Positions 53,583-64,000 of a DNA stretch of 64,000 nucleotides are shown here, one piece after another. The DNA lies in contig JBBPUQ010000008.1 of NCBI GenBank assembly GCA_038501195.1, forward strand, positions 538,001 through 602,000. The letters are read 5' to 3'. The notes beneath the pieces were generated by a model. It did no database searches. It was not told the DNA's origin and worked only from the letters and a program-made list of their open reading frames with translations. This stretch comes from Nemania diffusa. Its lineage: Eukaryota > Ascomycota > Sordariomycetes > Xylariales > Xylariaceae. The translations under genes were made by a program, and so were the position numbers. Every line of letters starts with the position of its first letter. The first letter of the stretch is position 1.

Positions 53583-56500
53583 ATGGAGCCTGTCACTACT
53601 AGGGGGGTTGGCCGTAAAATCGACGATGCCCAGAACCTCGCGAAAGGGGAATTGAGAAAAGGAGGCTGCACAAGTGACGATATCCTGCGGCTACTGGTAT
53701 ACAGTCCGTTGGAGAACAAGTCATTTGTCCCGAATGGAGCTTTGGAAGAGCTGATCACGTTCGATACTATCACCTCGACCCTAGCAGCTGTAGGCATCCC
53801 GGCCGCAGAACTACTTCTGCTCGCTCGTGCTATCGTGGAAAGAGGGAGACGGGTATTTGCTATACTGGTATTCATCAACCAAGTTAGCGATATCAAAACC
53901 TTATTCAAGGAAGGCTTCACCGACGAAATGCTCCCCGTTTCATACCAGGCCGAGGGAGATAGCTGGCAGGTCAGGTCATATATCCCGAACTCGGATAATC
54001 TCAACCAAGAAAAAGTCTGGGTATTCTTCCAGGACTGGAAGAAGAGCACCATCTTCAGCTTCTGCGAGCGGCAGTGGATGTTTCTTTCTCCGGTGTTTAG
54101 CAAGGACCAATTCAAGTACTTTCTGCATCGGGATGCGATCTTGCCTTTCGTGTCAGCAAAAGGACAGACTAAGCAGTCGTATTTCAGCATGGTTTTCCAT
54201 GTCAAGGTTCACGCGGCTCACCAGAGATTTGAGCCAGTAAGCAAGACAGAAACTTCTAAAGAATATGACATCGCTAACAAAATTAATTATCCAGACTATT
54301 GGTCGCCCTCTTGATTGCGCTATCAAAGAGCTGGCAGCTTCCGATAGTGAAAATACGTTTGAGAAGGAGTCCAATGCCCTTGCTTGCATGAGAGAGATCG
54401 ACCACAAACATCTCATTAAGTGCATCGCAGCTGTACAAAAAGAGCAGAGATACTTCTTCGTCTTTCCTTGGGCCGATGGGGGAAATCTCCGTGAATATTG
54501 GGCCTCTAATCATTTTGCTTCTTCGAGTATAAAGACCATATCTTGGGCTATTTCGCAGATGCTCGGCCTCGCCGACGCCCTGAAAGAGCTTCACAAGTGC
54601 AATACCCGGCATGGGGACATAAAACCAGAGAATATTCTCAGATTCTCGGACGATGCTGGGCCTGGTCACGGACGGCTAGTAATCGCCGACGTAGGTTTAG
54701 CGAAAGTGCATACCAATACCACCCGATCACGGCATTTTCCTACTAGAACCGTGACAGGGACAGCACGTTACGAAGCTCCAGAAGCTTTCCTACCCGATCA
54801 ATCGCGCTCGCGAGTGTACGATGTATGGGGATTAGGGTGTATTTACCTCGAGTTCATCGTATGGATGCTATATGGCTGGGACTTTCTGCTAAGGTTCAAC
54901 TCTTCATTCGAGTCGTATGCCCATGCCGCAAAAATTGGACCAAATATACCACAACTGGACCCTGTAGCACAGGGGTACATTGGGTTTATGCTTCAAGATC
55001 CACGCTGTGCAAGGAGAACTGCCCTTGGAGGAATTCTCGACTTCACTAAGCGGCGGTTATTGGTACCAATACAAGATGAAAAGGGTGCGCCTTTGCGTGC
55101 TAGTGCGAAAGAGTTACACGAGCATCTCAATATAATCAGCCAACAGTGCTTTGGGGATCCAGCCTACATGTTTAACCCAGGGGTCTGGGAAACGCGAGGG
55201 CTAAGCAGTTTGTCTTCCTATCGCCCGAGTGAGACACTATCGCTACCACCTAGCCTAAAAGGTTCCGAATTGCTTCCGCAAATTAGACGGAATAAGAAAG
55301 TGCCGTCATTACCTCAGTTAGCATCAATGACTAGTAGGGCTAGTATATTAGGAGGAACGCTAACGGAAGAGCCGGCCGCTCTGAAAATTGACCCTCACGC
55401 CACGGCGAGACCAGCTGAAGACTCTTCCATATCCCCAGATAACCTCCCGACACCGGTTACGAATACAAATAGGGGTCAGGATAAAGTTCCTAATGATCTC
55501 AAAAAGTATCCTCCAGGTTGTGATATAGGCGCGGAAGCGAACGATAAGAGCGGTAGGTCAACACTATACAACGGCTCAAATGACAGTAGCTGCAGTGTTG
55601 GTTCTAGCTGCAACTACGGCAGCTCAAGCTCTATAAGTGAAGATCTAATTGAAGCAACATCACAAAATCGGGTATTGGACAGTTTTGTCGAGCGCTCAAA
55701 AGAGTACCTTGCCGACAAGACCCTTGCCTGGCTCGCGCTTAGGCTTGATTCCGGACTCACTCTTGCAGCATACCAACAGGGCCAACAAGGAGAAACTTCC
55801 ACACCAGGGAAGACAACACTAGGCGACGGCAATCTTATTAGCGACAATAATGGGGGATCCTCAACACAGAAAAAGAGGAAAGGAGTAGAGGATAATAACA
55901 ACCCGAATGATCCCGATGACGAAGATGACGAAGAGGATGATGACAGAAAAGGGAAAGGGAAAGGGGAGAAAAAGCCCAGAACGAGCGTCAATCGTGCTCA
56001 AAAGTTCGCTTGCCCATTTTTCAAGTATGACCCGGAACTTTATGGTGATAACATGACATGCAGAGGTCACAGTTGGAATACTGTTCATCGTGTTAAGTAT
56101 ATCACCACTTGAGTCCTAACAATTTAAACAGTTAACTAATACTGATTAGAGAACACCTGTTTCGCACTCACACACAGCCAGAGGGGAGATGCCATCGGTG
56201 CCTTGAGGTGTTCAAAAACGTTTCAAGCCTTCAGAAACACCAACGGGAGCCTGTGCCATGCGAAGTTGTTGGGAACAGCGGCTGTGAAGTTTATATTGAC
56301 TCGGAAACTGCTCAGAAACTTCGACGCCAAAGTGCCAAAGGGCTATTACCAAAGAAGTCCGAGCCGATGAAGTGGAAAGAGATGTTCAGTCTCCTCTTTC
56401 CACTTGTTGAAAATATACCCAGTCCATGTAGGCGTGACAAAAATGCCAATGAAATGAGGTAATAAATGACTGATGATGATGGACAGACTTTGATAACACC

Positions 56501-57574
56501 CAGGACAAACGATCGGAGCTAGAAGTTATTCAAGACTTCTCGTCATTTGCTGCTAGAGAATTATGGGCCGAGATGAATGCCGTATTAACCGAGTCTGGCA
56601 TCGAAGATACTCTCAGAGCTAGGCTAATCGAGCGCTTTCAGCGCTCTCAGCCTATGATCCAAGAGAAATATCTTCGAAAACAGCGCCATTCCCGTCTTAC
56701 AGCCTCAGAGAAAGAGGCTGAAACCTCGGCGAATAATAGCACGGCGTCTAACCTCGAAGAGAGTTCGCACCGCGGCGGCCCTCGTGATGAGTCGGGGAAA
56801 GAAAACGATACTCGGAATGAAGGCGGCGGGGATATCATAGACACTCCCATGAATCCCAATTTTCAAAACAGCAACAGACATGCCAATGAGCAGTTCGGTG
56901 ACGAGCTGATTCCAAAAATATTCTCCAATTTCGTCCCCAGCCTGTTTCCTGAAATGAACTCCTTCTCATCTGGTATCAACATGTTGAACTACACGGCTCC
57001 AGCAGCACTGCAAAGCACAGGGCCATATGAAACCTACAGCGCTAACAGAGATAATATCGGTCCTCAGAATTTGAGCGATAATCCAATTACTCCAATGAAT
57101 CATTGGAACCCTCGCTTTCCCCCCCAAAATACGTACAGAGGCTTTGGCACTAACCTAAATATCCCTCCGTTTAATCCCGCTTGGAGAAATCTAGAACAGC
57201 AGGATCCAAACACCGGCCCTCCTGATCCTCAACTCACCCCAATGCCTTCGACACCAACAGTAGGACATACAACCGGAGCTGCGACGCCATCATATGCACA
57301 TTGGCAGCAGAGGAGCCCTCTTAGCATTACGAGCCAACTCCAAAGCACACATTTTGATCAACCTCTGGGAGTCAACGAGACAAGTAACATGCCGCGCACG
57401 ATGCATTATAATTCTTTCCAAGAGCCGAACTTCGGATACAGCCAGCCATCCCAGGAACAGAACATTGATCCGATGTTCTTCGATTCTGGGTACCTTACGA
57501 TGGGGCGTCAGACGGCGGGAGACGCTAAGGAGACGACCTCATGGGACCCTCCAACTGAAGATTGTGAAGGATGA
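53583..57574 (+). CDS. Protein kinase with C-terminal zinc-finger region
   Basis: Four exons: 53,583-54,236, 54,295-56,096, 56,150-56,427 and 56,487-57,574. Introns are 58, 53 and 59 bp, giving 1,273 residues in frame. Residues 1-218 are a fungal N-terminal region of unknown function. The kinase domain spans about 219-480: catalytic Lys229 in AIKEL, HGDIKPEN at 324-331 (HGD instead of HRD, Asp326 and Asn331 present), Asp350 in DVG (usual DFG), APE at 379-381 and DVWGLG. Catalytic residues are kept, so activity is likely. Low-complexity Ser/Asn sequence and an acidic Asp/Glu run follow. Around 790-870 a Cys/His cluster (CPFF...C...H...H, then C-x2-C...H) looks like atypical C2H2 fingers of a fungal family. 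The tail is Pro/Asn/Gln-rich. Kinase plus zinc region suggests a signalling or nuclear role, by inference. Three separate frames join only through the introns named. Confidence 0.85.
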
Positions 57575-57819
57575 TATTGCACGTTAAGGTGATACTGATG
57601 TTAGAGGCAATAAGGGGTTAAGGGGTGTTAGGACAATTTATTAATGTGGCTAGTTATGATAACGCGGGTGAGTAAGGCCACTCAACCCAACCTTGTGGCT
57701 GCGCTATATATGAAAAAAACTTTAAAATATTAAATAATATTAATTTTTAATTTTTTAAAATATTTTTATGACTTAGGAAATCTCGGCAGCTAATGTTGGA
57801 AATTCTTAACAACTGCCTA
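57575..57819. other. Convergent intergenic spacer with a short AT patch
   Basis: Contains a nearly pure A+T stretch at about 57,710-57,770, unlike the sequence on either side, with inverted AAAATATT/AATATTTT-type ends. It could be a tiny RIP-decayed repeat relic. It lies between the kinase gene and the convergent membrane-protein gene. Confidence 0.45.
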
Positions 57820-58266
57820 CTAACCTCCACCACTCGCAAAATCTCCACTAACAAACACGACGAGCACGGCAGCATAGGCGGCGCAAGCGCCGAATACCTC
57901 AGCTCGCTTAGCATTCGTCATGAGAATAATTGCGATGGCGAACAGAAAAACGAAAAGTGCAATAAGGCCCAACGTCACGCGCTGGGACGATGAAGCACGG
58001 AGCACCGCGATGGGTAGAAAGAGCAATGCAGCTGCGAAGAAGGTCGTGATGAATGACACTGCTCCCTGAATCCGTGTTAGAGAGTAGCGCACGAGCTGCG
58101 GCGATGGTAAGTGGGAGATGGGGCGAGAGGGGAATGGCCTTGATTCTCTAGGTTCCCTGAGCAGGCGAGAACAATACGTCTTGAGGAAATGTGTAAGTGG
58201 TTCATCCGGGTCCGCTGGTCGCGAGAGTGAGACGAGGTCCGAGAGCGGGATCTGCGCCTCAGTCAT
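57820..58266 (-). CDS. DUF6594-like membrane protein (short)
   Basis: A single-exon frame of 148 residues. The N-terminal half is hydrophilic with Arg/Pro/Ser. The second half has three membrane segments (about residues 69-90, 98-118 and 123-143), with Thr-Asn-Ala-Lys-Arg-Ala-Glu before the last. This C-terminal pattern, with a final Tyr-Ala-Ala-Val-Leu-Val-Val-Phe, is what I know from fungal DUF6594 proteins of unknown function. Those are usually about twice as long, with a cytosolic helical N-terminal half. I saw no upstream exon in the next 170 bp, so this may be a 5'-truncated copy or a short member. It converges with the kinase gene. Confidence 0.55.
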   Translation of the reverse strand: MTEAQIPLSDLVSLSRPADPDEPLTHFLKTYCSRLLREPRESRPFPSRPISHLPSPQLVRYSLTRIQGAVSFITTFFAAALLFLPIAVLRASSSQRVTLGLIALFVFLFAIAIILMTNAKRAEVFGACAAYAAVLVVFVSGDFASGGG

Positions 58267-58461
58267 ACCAGTCGAGTAGTCTACAGCCTATACTGACATC
58301 TTACATATGAACATGAACAACTGCAAATACTGCTAAACTCTGTGCATGATCATTTGCTCTGTTGTAACTAACCTAATAGTATTTCGTGGTCCACCATTTC
58401 TTTATTGGATACTTATGTTCATCAACCTAAAGGCGGAAAACAAAATATTGGCACGAGCAAA

Positions 58462-59529
58462 CTAAGAAGCCCTAGTACTGTAGTTCGCATGATCAGAGGG
58501 CACAGAGGCAACATCGCTCTTCCACTGCTCAGCTGTCCCCCTAATCATCTTGCCACCCAAGTTTCGAATCGTTTTGTAGAAATCTTGGTTATCGGGATCG
58601 GATACCGCCTCCTCGCTGAACTGGTAAGACACAGGAACCTGTAGGGCCTTCTTGAAGGCCGGTCTCTCGGCTAGCTTGTCATGCCAGGCCTTCACATTGG
58701 GGTAGTCGCTGATGTTAATGCCACACCACCTTGCGGAGTGAGCGAAGATAAAGACGGCGAAATCGGCAACCGTCATGCGGTCTCCGGCAACGAATGGGGA
58801 TGACGCCTACATAAGCCCCCCCGAAATCCCATGATTAGTCCTCTAATCTCATTCGTCAAAGCATAGGGAAGAGAGATTCGACGAAACAAGACTTACCAGC
58901 TGCTTATCTAGAACGTGGTGAAGCTGTCGGCACTCAGACGTGTAGCGCACGGCAGCATACGGCACGGGTTCGGTGGCGTACCTGTTGAAATAGCATGCCT
59001 GGCCCATCATCGGGCCGTAGCTAGATACCTGCCATGAGAGCTATGAATGTAGGAATGACATCAGCCAAGTTCTATGTAGGTGGCCTCCCCAGAGCCAAAA
59101 GATCTAACTGACTTACCCAAGACAGCTGCGACCAATATTCGGGCGTAGCAAAGGGATAAGAGATCTTGTGCTCCTTGTCAAACTCGCTGGCGATATAGAG
59201 CAGACAAGCGGCGCTTTCAAAGACCGTCACGGACGTGCCATCCTCCTTGACATGCACGATGGCGGGTACGCGGCGATTTGGATGGATCGAGGCGTACCAT
59301 TCAGCGTTGAGCTCGCCTTTGCTCATGTCCAGAGTGATAGGATTGTACAGAATTCTAGTACAGAAAGGTGATTTAGCCTGACTAAAGTTGGCCTATTGTC
59401 AGTGGGGATACCATAGGCATCTTACCCAAGCTCCTCAGCTGCGATAATCAGCTTGACGGGGTTCACGGAGGCACAGACGTAGATGTTGAGACCCGGTTGT
59501 GGGGTAAACTTAGGTGGGATGGCCGCCAT
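58462..59529 (-). CDS. Glutathione S-transferase
   Basis: Four exons: 59,529-59,426, 59,354-59,117, 59,040-58,897 and 58,806-58,462. Introns are 71, 76 and 90 bp, all with GTAAG donors, giving 276 residues in frame. The N-terminal thioredoxin-like domain (about 13-95) has the start YVCASVNPVKL, the cis-Pro loop RRVPAIV (Pro65) and the glutathione-binding pair Glu81-Ser82. The C-terminal helical domain (about 110-225) contains GDRMTVADF, the conserved N-capping region. The overall type is a fungal Ure2/theta-like GST that conjugates glutathione to electrophiles in the cytosol. It has a 40-residue extra C-terminal tail. A TATA-like CATAAAAGGC lies about 150 bp upstream (59,671-59,680, minus strand). 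The MFS transporter gene follows upstream on the same strand, suggesting shared detoxification or metabolite handling. Confidence 0.9.
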
Positions 59530-60793
59530 GTTACTAAGGTGGGATAGGGCAAGGTAAAGAGGTCTTAACAGAAAGAGAACACGAATAGCTTCAAGTACGC
59601 TTCGAGTGAAAAATGGGCAATTGTTTTTGTTGTTGGATAAGTGGTTTCTGTTGGCCTGCCTAGGTTTGTCGCCTTTTATGGCTGAACCTGACCGCCACCC
59701 CTTGCAGGCAAAAAAATAACAAAGGATCTATAAAAAAATTATCCCCACCTGCTTAAACCAACATTCGAATTTAATTATAGCATATTAACATTAAATTTCT
59801 GGAACAAGCACGTATTAATTCATATAACGCAGGGACATATTTATATTAAGAACACATAATGTATGATATGTAGCTACGCAATGCTTTCTCATACTTGTAT
59901 GCCTACAGTGTACTAGATAGCTCAGCCTAGGATTTCAATAATATGTCGAGCTACAATAAAACAAAGCCAGTGGGCGAAGCCGTTATCCCTGTATGCTGAT
60001 TTCATCGCTTTTGGGAAGCGGGGTAGGATAGAGTGTGAATGAGACATTGATGTCCTTTTTGGTGGGTTTTAGAAGAAAGCTGGCGCAGCCTAGTCACATC
60101 TACTCAGTCGAGAGAAGATGACCAGTCGTAGTTTTATGCAAGCCAAAAGACTTACCAGTCAAGTATTCAGGTATCTATCTATCTACGTTAGACGGATTTT
60201 ATATGCGAACTTTCCCTCCTAATTGCGCCCTTTCGTAGACTCATTCTTCTCTATTGACTTAGAAGTGTATGTTGTATTGTTGGTTTTCCTGCATGAGCTT
60301 TTTGTTTCATGCCATTCACATAACATGTGCATGCTATGATAACACCAAATACCCTCCTCTGACCTGTCAGAAGTAATTACAACACCCTAAATCGCTACCC
60401 ACATATTCTGTATTCGATGCACGAGAGCGTCTAGATAGGTACCATAGCATGCCGGAATAAATTTCGATGGGAAATATATATTTTTACCTTGCAAGTAGCT
60501 AGGCTTGAAAGGCCCGCCAAGAAGCTATGAATGCTTGGCATGGGTTAGGTTTTGTTAAGCCCTATGCAAGCCTTTCCTAATTAGGGGTACCAAACCCAGT
60601 AGCTCCAACTTCATGAACGTAAGAGAGTCGCCTAAATCTACCTAGTCAAAAAATGGCTCAGTAGGGGGCCGATTTCGAGTTCCTTAAGGGTGATAAGCTA
60701 TAGCCACACAATACGTAGCCGACTCTATTCTAAGGTGATGTACAGTACGCTACTTATTCGATATGGGTTGCGAGCGAGATCTCCTCGTACATA
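59530..60793. other. Intergenic region between the GST and MFS genes
   Basis: About 1.26 kb, moderately AT-rich, containing the GST promoter (left) and the 3' end of the MFS gene (right). I see no gene or RNA gene. A short TATC repeat is present near 60,175. Confidence 0.5.
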
Positions 60794-62989
60794 CTATGCG
60801 TCCGCCTTCTGGTCGCCCTCGGTTGCGGGGCGGTCCCCTACCTGCTTTCGCAAGTCTTGCCACCCCATACCCCATATGAAGAGGCCGCTAACAGCAGCCA
60901 AAGCAGCCACCAAGTAAAAGACATGATCAACGCTTGTTGCATAGGCCCTGATGACGTGGTCAAGGTCGGCAGTATCCACGATGCTGCGAAAACTTGTCGC
61001 GCCAGCCTGAATAATGGCTGTTGTGTTGGTGTTGGGAGCATTCAAAGGTACTTCTGTCTTGAGGCTTGAGACTAACACCAAGTTGCATAGAGACAGGGCA
61101 ATTGCAGGGAAAAGCGATTGGGTAAAGACCATGAACGCCATACCCAATGAGAGCTCTTCACCAGTAGTGACCCCCTGGATAGCGATCAAGCCCTGTTTGA
61201 GGCTGTTAGCGCAGATAACATACCATAATCCGAACCAAAATACTCACCAGCTGTAGCCCAGCCCCTGAGCCGATCCCAGCAAGAAGTTGGAATCCAACCC
61301 ATTTACCCACCGAGCTATTGGCCTGGAGCGTTGACATGAGACCGGTTCCTATCGAAGATAACACTAGAGAGAAGATCGCGATTGGTATAACGTAGCCCGT
61401 CTTCTGTACTATAAAGCTCGCTCGTTAGCTTGGATCTCGGCCCTACGGTGCCCCTAACTGTGCATGTGTACGTACAGACACCGCCGGTGATACCAGCTGT
61501 CAAGAGCTGAGGTATGATTAAAGGTATAATATATACCCCGCTGAGTATTGCTGATGCATCGTAAATGGCCTGGAAATAGATGGGTAAATAGTAGAACGTG
61601 CCGAAGATGCCCACCATCTGGAATGCATTAAACAGAGCGGCGGACCAAACAGTCCGCCTTCGGATCATCGATAAGGGAAGAAGTGCGGCATCACCCTTAA
61701 AATAGTTCCAAATGAGCCACGCAACGAAAGTTGTCCCTGCGCCGATAAAAAGTCCAATGACCTGGGAAGACCGCCAAGCAAACTGGTTTCCTCCGTATTC
61801 TAGGGCAAGCAAGAGCTGAATGACAGCCGGGGCAAAGAGAACGAAGCCGACCAAGTCCAAGAGATGATGTAGCTGTGGGAGGACGGACAAAGGGCTCGCC
61901 TTGGGTGTCTGCTCGGGAATGCGGAGCAGGAGTACGAGAATGATAACGATAGAGCCAATAGGGAGGTTGATGTAAAAAGCTAGAGTCTAGTGATTAACTC
62001 ATTTCAAGAAAGGACGATCAATATGAGTCAGTCTACTTACACCATCGCCAGGTGCTATACGTTGTAAATGCACCTCCGATTAGGGGTCCTAAAACGAGCC
62101 CTAGCTGCTGCACTGGCGTTGGGGTGTTAGTAGACCATATCCTGAAGGTATGAATTGATGAGAGAACGTACACCCCATAGTAATACCTAGTAAAGCTATA
62201 AAGTTTAATCAGAATGTCAGTAACTTCATTCGTTCAGTCTGCACATTGGACTAACCGGGCCGCCTTTCTAAGGGGGCGCAACTAGATACTATAGTGATAG
62301 CACCATTGATGATTCCGGCAGCCCCAACGCCGGCAACAGCTCGACCGACGATCAACATCACCGAGGATTTGGCGGCGCCGCATAGTACGGAGCCCAGCTC
62401 AAAAACTGCAAAGAAGAAAAGGAAGGTCCACTGTTACGGAGTCATGTTAACACTGACTAGAGATGACAGTGGCAGCATGCGACTGTGTTGAAGGACACGA
62501 ACCTTCGTTCTGAAGTGGGTATAGATTTTACCAATCAGCAGCTGAGGAGCCGCGCTGTAATATTATATGGTAAGTTTCCGATTATTAAAAGGGCGGTTCG
62601 AATCGCAGGATATCTTACATGCCGAACTGATAAGCGCTAGCATACCAACCGGCGTCGGCAAGCGAGTGAAACTCGTCGGTGATGCGAGGAATAGCCTAAT
62701 CGGACACAAGAGTAAGACAGCAATAGTTATTATGGAAAGTAGTGATAGAAATACTGACCGTACTGATTACCATTGTGTCGACTAACATGAGGAAACAGGC
62801 TAGAGCGGCGCTGCCCACGACGAGGACCAACTTTTTGCCAGCGACGTACTCGGGTTCAAAGACAGGATCGGGTGCCGTGGTAACCACCTCTCCCGCCTTT
62901 TCGCTGTGCTCATTATAGGACATTTCCGGGCCGACGGACAACGTCGTTGTGGTTTCTGGCTTTTCTAGAGAGGCAGCGTCGAGCGACAT
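60794..62989 (-). CDS. MFS drug/metabolite efflux transporter (DHA14 type)
   Basis: Nine exons: 62,989-62,759, 62,695-62,619, 62,554-62,503, 62,430-62,256, 62,195-62,172, 62,112-62,041, 61,979-61,476, 61,408-61,248 and 61,192-60,794. The introns are 59-76 bp. Exon 5 is only 24 bp. The product is 564 residues, in frame throughout. A hydrophilic N-terminus of about 50 residues is followed by membrane segments with [19 protein letters not shown] (TM1 and motif D1), the [10 protein letters not shown] stretch, antiporter motif C ([12 protein letters not shown], about 191-202), FYINLPIG, and a long second half ending in a TM and an acidic tail. The family exports toxins or secondary metabolites by proton antiport at the plasma membrane. 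The donor at 62,758 is GTCAGT, a little unusual. Substrate unknown. Confidence 0.9.
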
Positions 62990-63813
62990 ATTTGCAGAGG
63001 TTGTGCCAGAGATTGGCGTTTGGGGTTACGGCAAGAAAGAATAGAGAGAGCTGGTAGCTGGCCATGGCTGAATGATCTGGCTTGGTACCAATTTTAACAG
63101 CGTACTTAGGTAGCCTTCAAGTTATGACTGGTATTATTGTTCTTTACATAGGTCAAAAAAATGTAGTTTCAAGTCACACTGGGTAGTTTTGTTCTAGAAT
63201 TTAAATTTCTATCTTCCATCAAACCGCTTCTTTTCGGTCACTAAAACGGAAGATATAAATCTCGCAAACCGTACTCTAGAGGCCTAACCACTGCCACAAT
63301 AGAAAATTGTTAAAAATAGCAGATATGTCAGGAGTAACAGCTGAAGGCTGGTCCCTAGAGGGGGTGCGTGGCTAGAAAGGAGGTCTAGATAGCTTGTGGC
63401 ACAACCATAATCCTGTGGCTTGCCAGCCGCCCTTTCACACTACTCAGATTGCGACTAGTCAGACTCGATATTTAAATTTAAGAGTGGAATAACGGGGCCG
63501 CTTGCACAGATATATATACCTAATAAGAGTATGAATAAGGCTCGGATAATAGTTTTATTCGGTTGAAATAAGTGCGAGTTACCATTCTTAGGTTGATCTC
63601 CTCTAGCTCCCGAGGCTCGGGGGCTGGTATGTATTGCTGGGTGCCTTTAATTGTAGGAAAGGTAATCCCAGAGCGGGTGAAGAGCGCCTTATTAGAAATG
63701 AAAAATTGACTTGTCGGAATTTGTCTGCATGAGATCATGGAGTTCGCTATCCGTTTGACCCGGAACTAGAAGATCCGGGAATGTTGGTGGACACTACCCA
63801 AACCTTAGGTAGC
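62990..63813. other. Upstream region of the MFS gene
   Basis: Contains the MFS promoter. A 72-codon minus-strand frame at 63,520-63,738 begins with ATG but has no recognisable domain and no supporting neighbours, so I do not call it a gene. Confidence 0.4.
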
Positions 63814-64000
63814 TTAGCTAGCTGACACTGCCCAAACCACGCTGAAAGGCGCGAAGTCAGCATCCGCATGCATTAGTTCACGATTCACCACCTCAATGGT
63901 AACTATCGCGTCGGCCGGCAGGCCTTCCCACACAATTTGCTCAACCGAATTGACCAAGTCATACACGTCCGGCCTATCCGCCGGCTCAGCATTGCCGTGC
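63814..64000 (-). CDS. Partial coding region at the right edge (unidentified)
   Basis: A 62-codon minus-strand frame, open from the right edge to a TAA at 63,814-63,816. It is GC-rich and stop-free, with an amino-acid mix typical of a folded protein (alternating acidic and Val/Ile/Leu residues). It would be the last exon of a gene that continues outside the window. I do not recognise the family. Confidence 0.35.
   Translation of the reverse strand, partial: HGNAEPADRPDVYDLVNSVEQIVWEGLPADAIVTIEVVNRELMHADADFAPFSVVWAVSAS

Noticed and set aside
56208..56462. Separate small gene after the kinase
   Set aside because: It joins the kinase in frame through introns at 56,097-56,149 and 56,428-56,486 and encodes the rest of its zinc-finger region.
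63520..63738. Minus-strand 72-codon frame
   Set aside because: No recognisable domain, and its relation to the partial frame at the right edge cannot be shown.
1..64000. CRISPR array, bacterial operon or prokaryotic defence island
   Set aside because: Introns, RIP and fungal gene families show eukaryotic nuclear DNA; no spacer-repeat structure is present.

Overview
The window comes from a filamentous ascomycete, most likely a member of the Pezizomycotina. The genes on GC-balanced DNA have many short introns (about 45-95 bp) with GTRNGY-like donors and CTRAC-like branch sites. They encode typical fungal products: a NACHT NLR-like receptor, a DHA-type MFS transporter, a fungal GST, a beta-lactamase-family hydrolase and a kinase with a zinc-finger region. 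About two thirds of the window is almost pure A+T, and related repeat copies in it differ by G-to-A and C-to-T changes. This is the signature of repeat-induced point mutation (RIP) and gives a two-speed (AT-isochore) layout. No species can be named from the sequence alone.

Layout. 1-760: GC-mixed left edge carrying the start of a repeat. 760-21,290: AT isochore with a decayed 5.9 kb LTR retrotransposon (2,217-8,139), a solo LTR (8,886-9,189) and a decayed 7.1 kb Ty3/Gypsy element (13,856-20,985). The Gypsy element has 310 bp LTRs, a 5 bp target duplication and a recognisable reverse-transcriptase core, and it sits inside a second copy of the left-edge repeat. 21,290-27,840: gene island with a 12 bp minisatellite, a small gene broken by two RIP-type stop codons, and a four-exon NLR-like gene on the minus strand (alpha/beta-hydrolase, NACHT, ankyrin-like tail, C-terminal CaaX box). 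27,840-51,003: second AT isochore with a 140 bp satellite, a 711 bp uninterrupted heptamer array, two more damaged relatives of the 5.9 kb element, a third and less mutated relative, a 40 bp minisatellite and long poly-T runs. 51,003-64,000: gene-rich DNA with a 5'-truncated beta-lactamase-family gene, a 1,273-residue kinase/zinc-finger protein, a DUF6594-like membrane protein, a GST, an MFS efflux transporter and an unidentified partial coding region at the right edge.

Gene relations. The GST and MFS genes lie next to each other on the same strand, which suggests conjugation plus export of a toxic or secondary metabolite, although no biosynthetic backbone gene is visible. The NLR-like gene is alone in a 6.5 kb island between two AT isochores, convergent with the broken small gene. 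Exon structures below were rebuilt by hand from splice signals and reading frame; every rebuilt multi-exon gene closes in frame.
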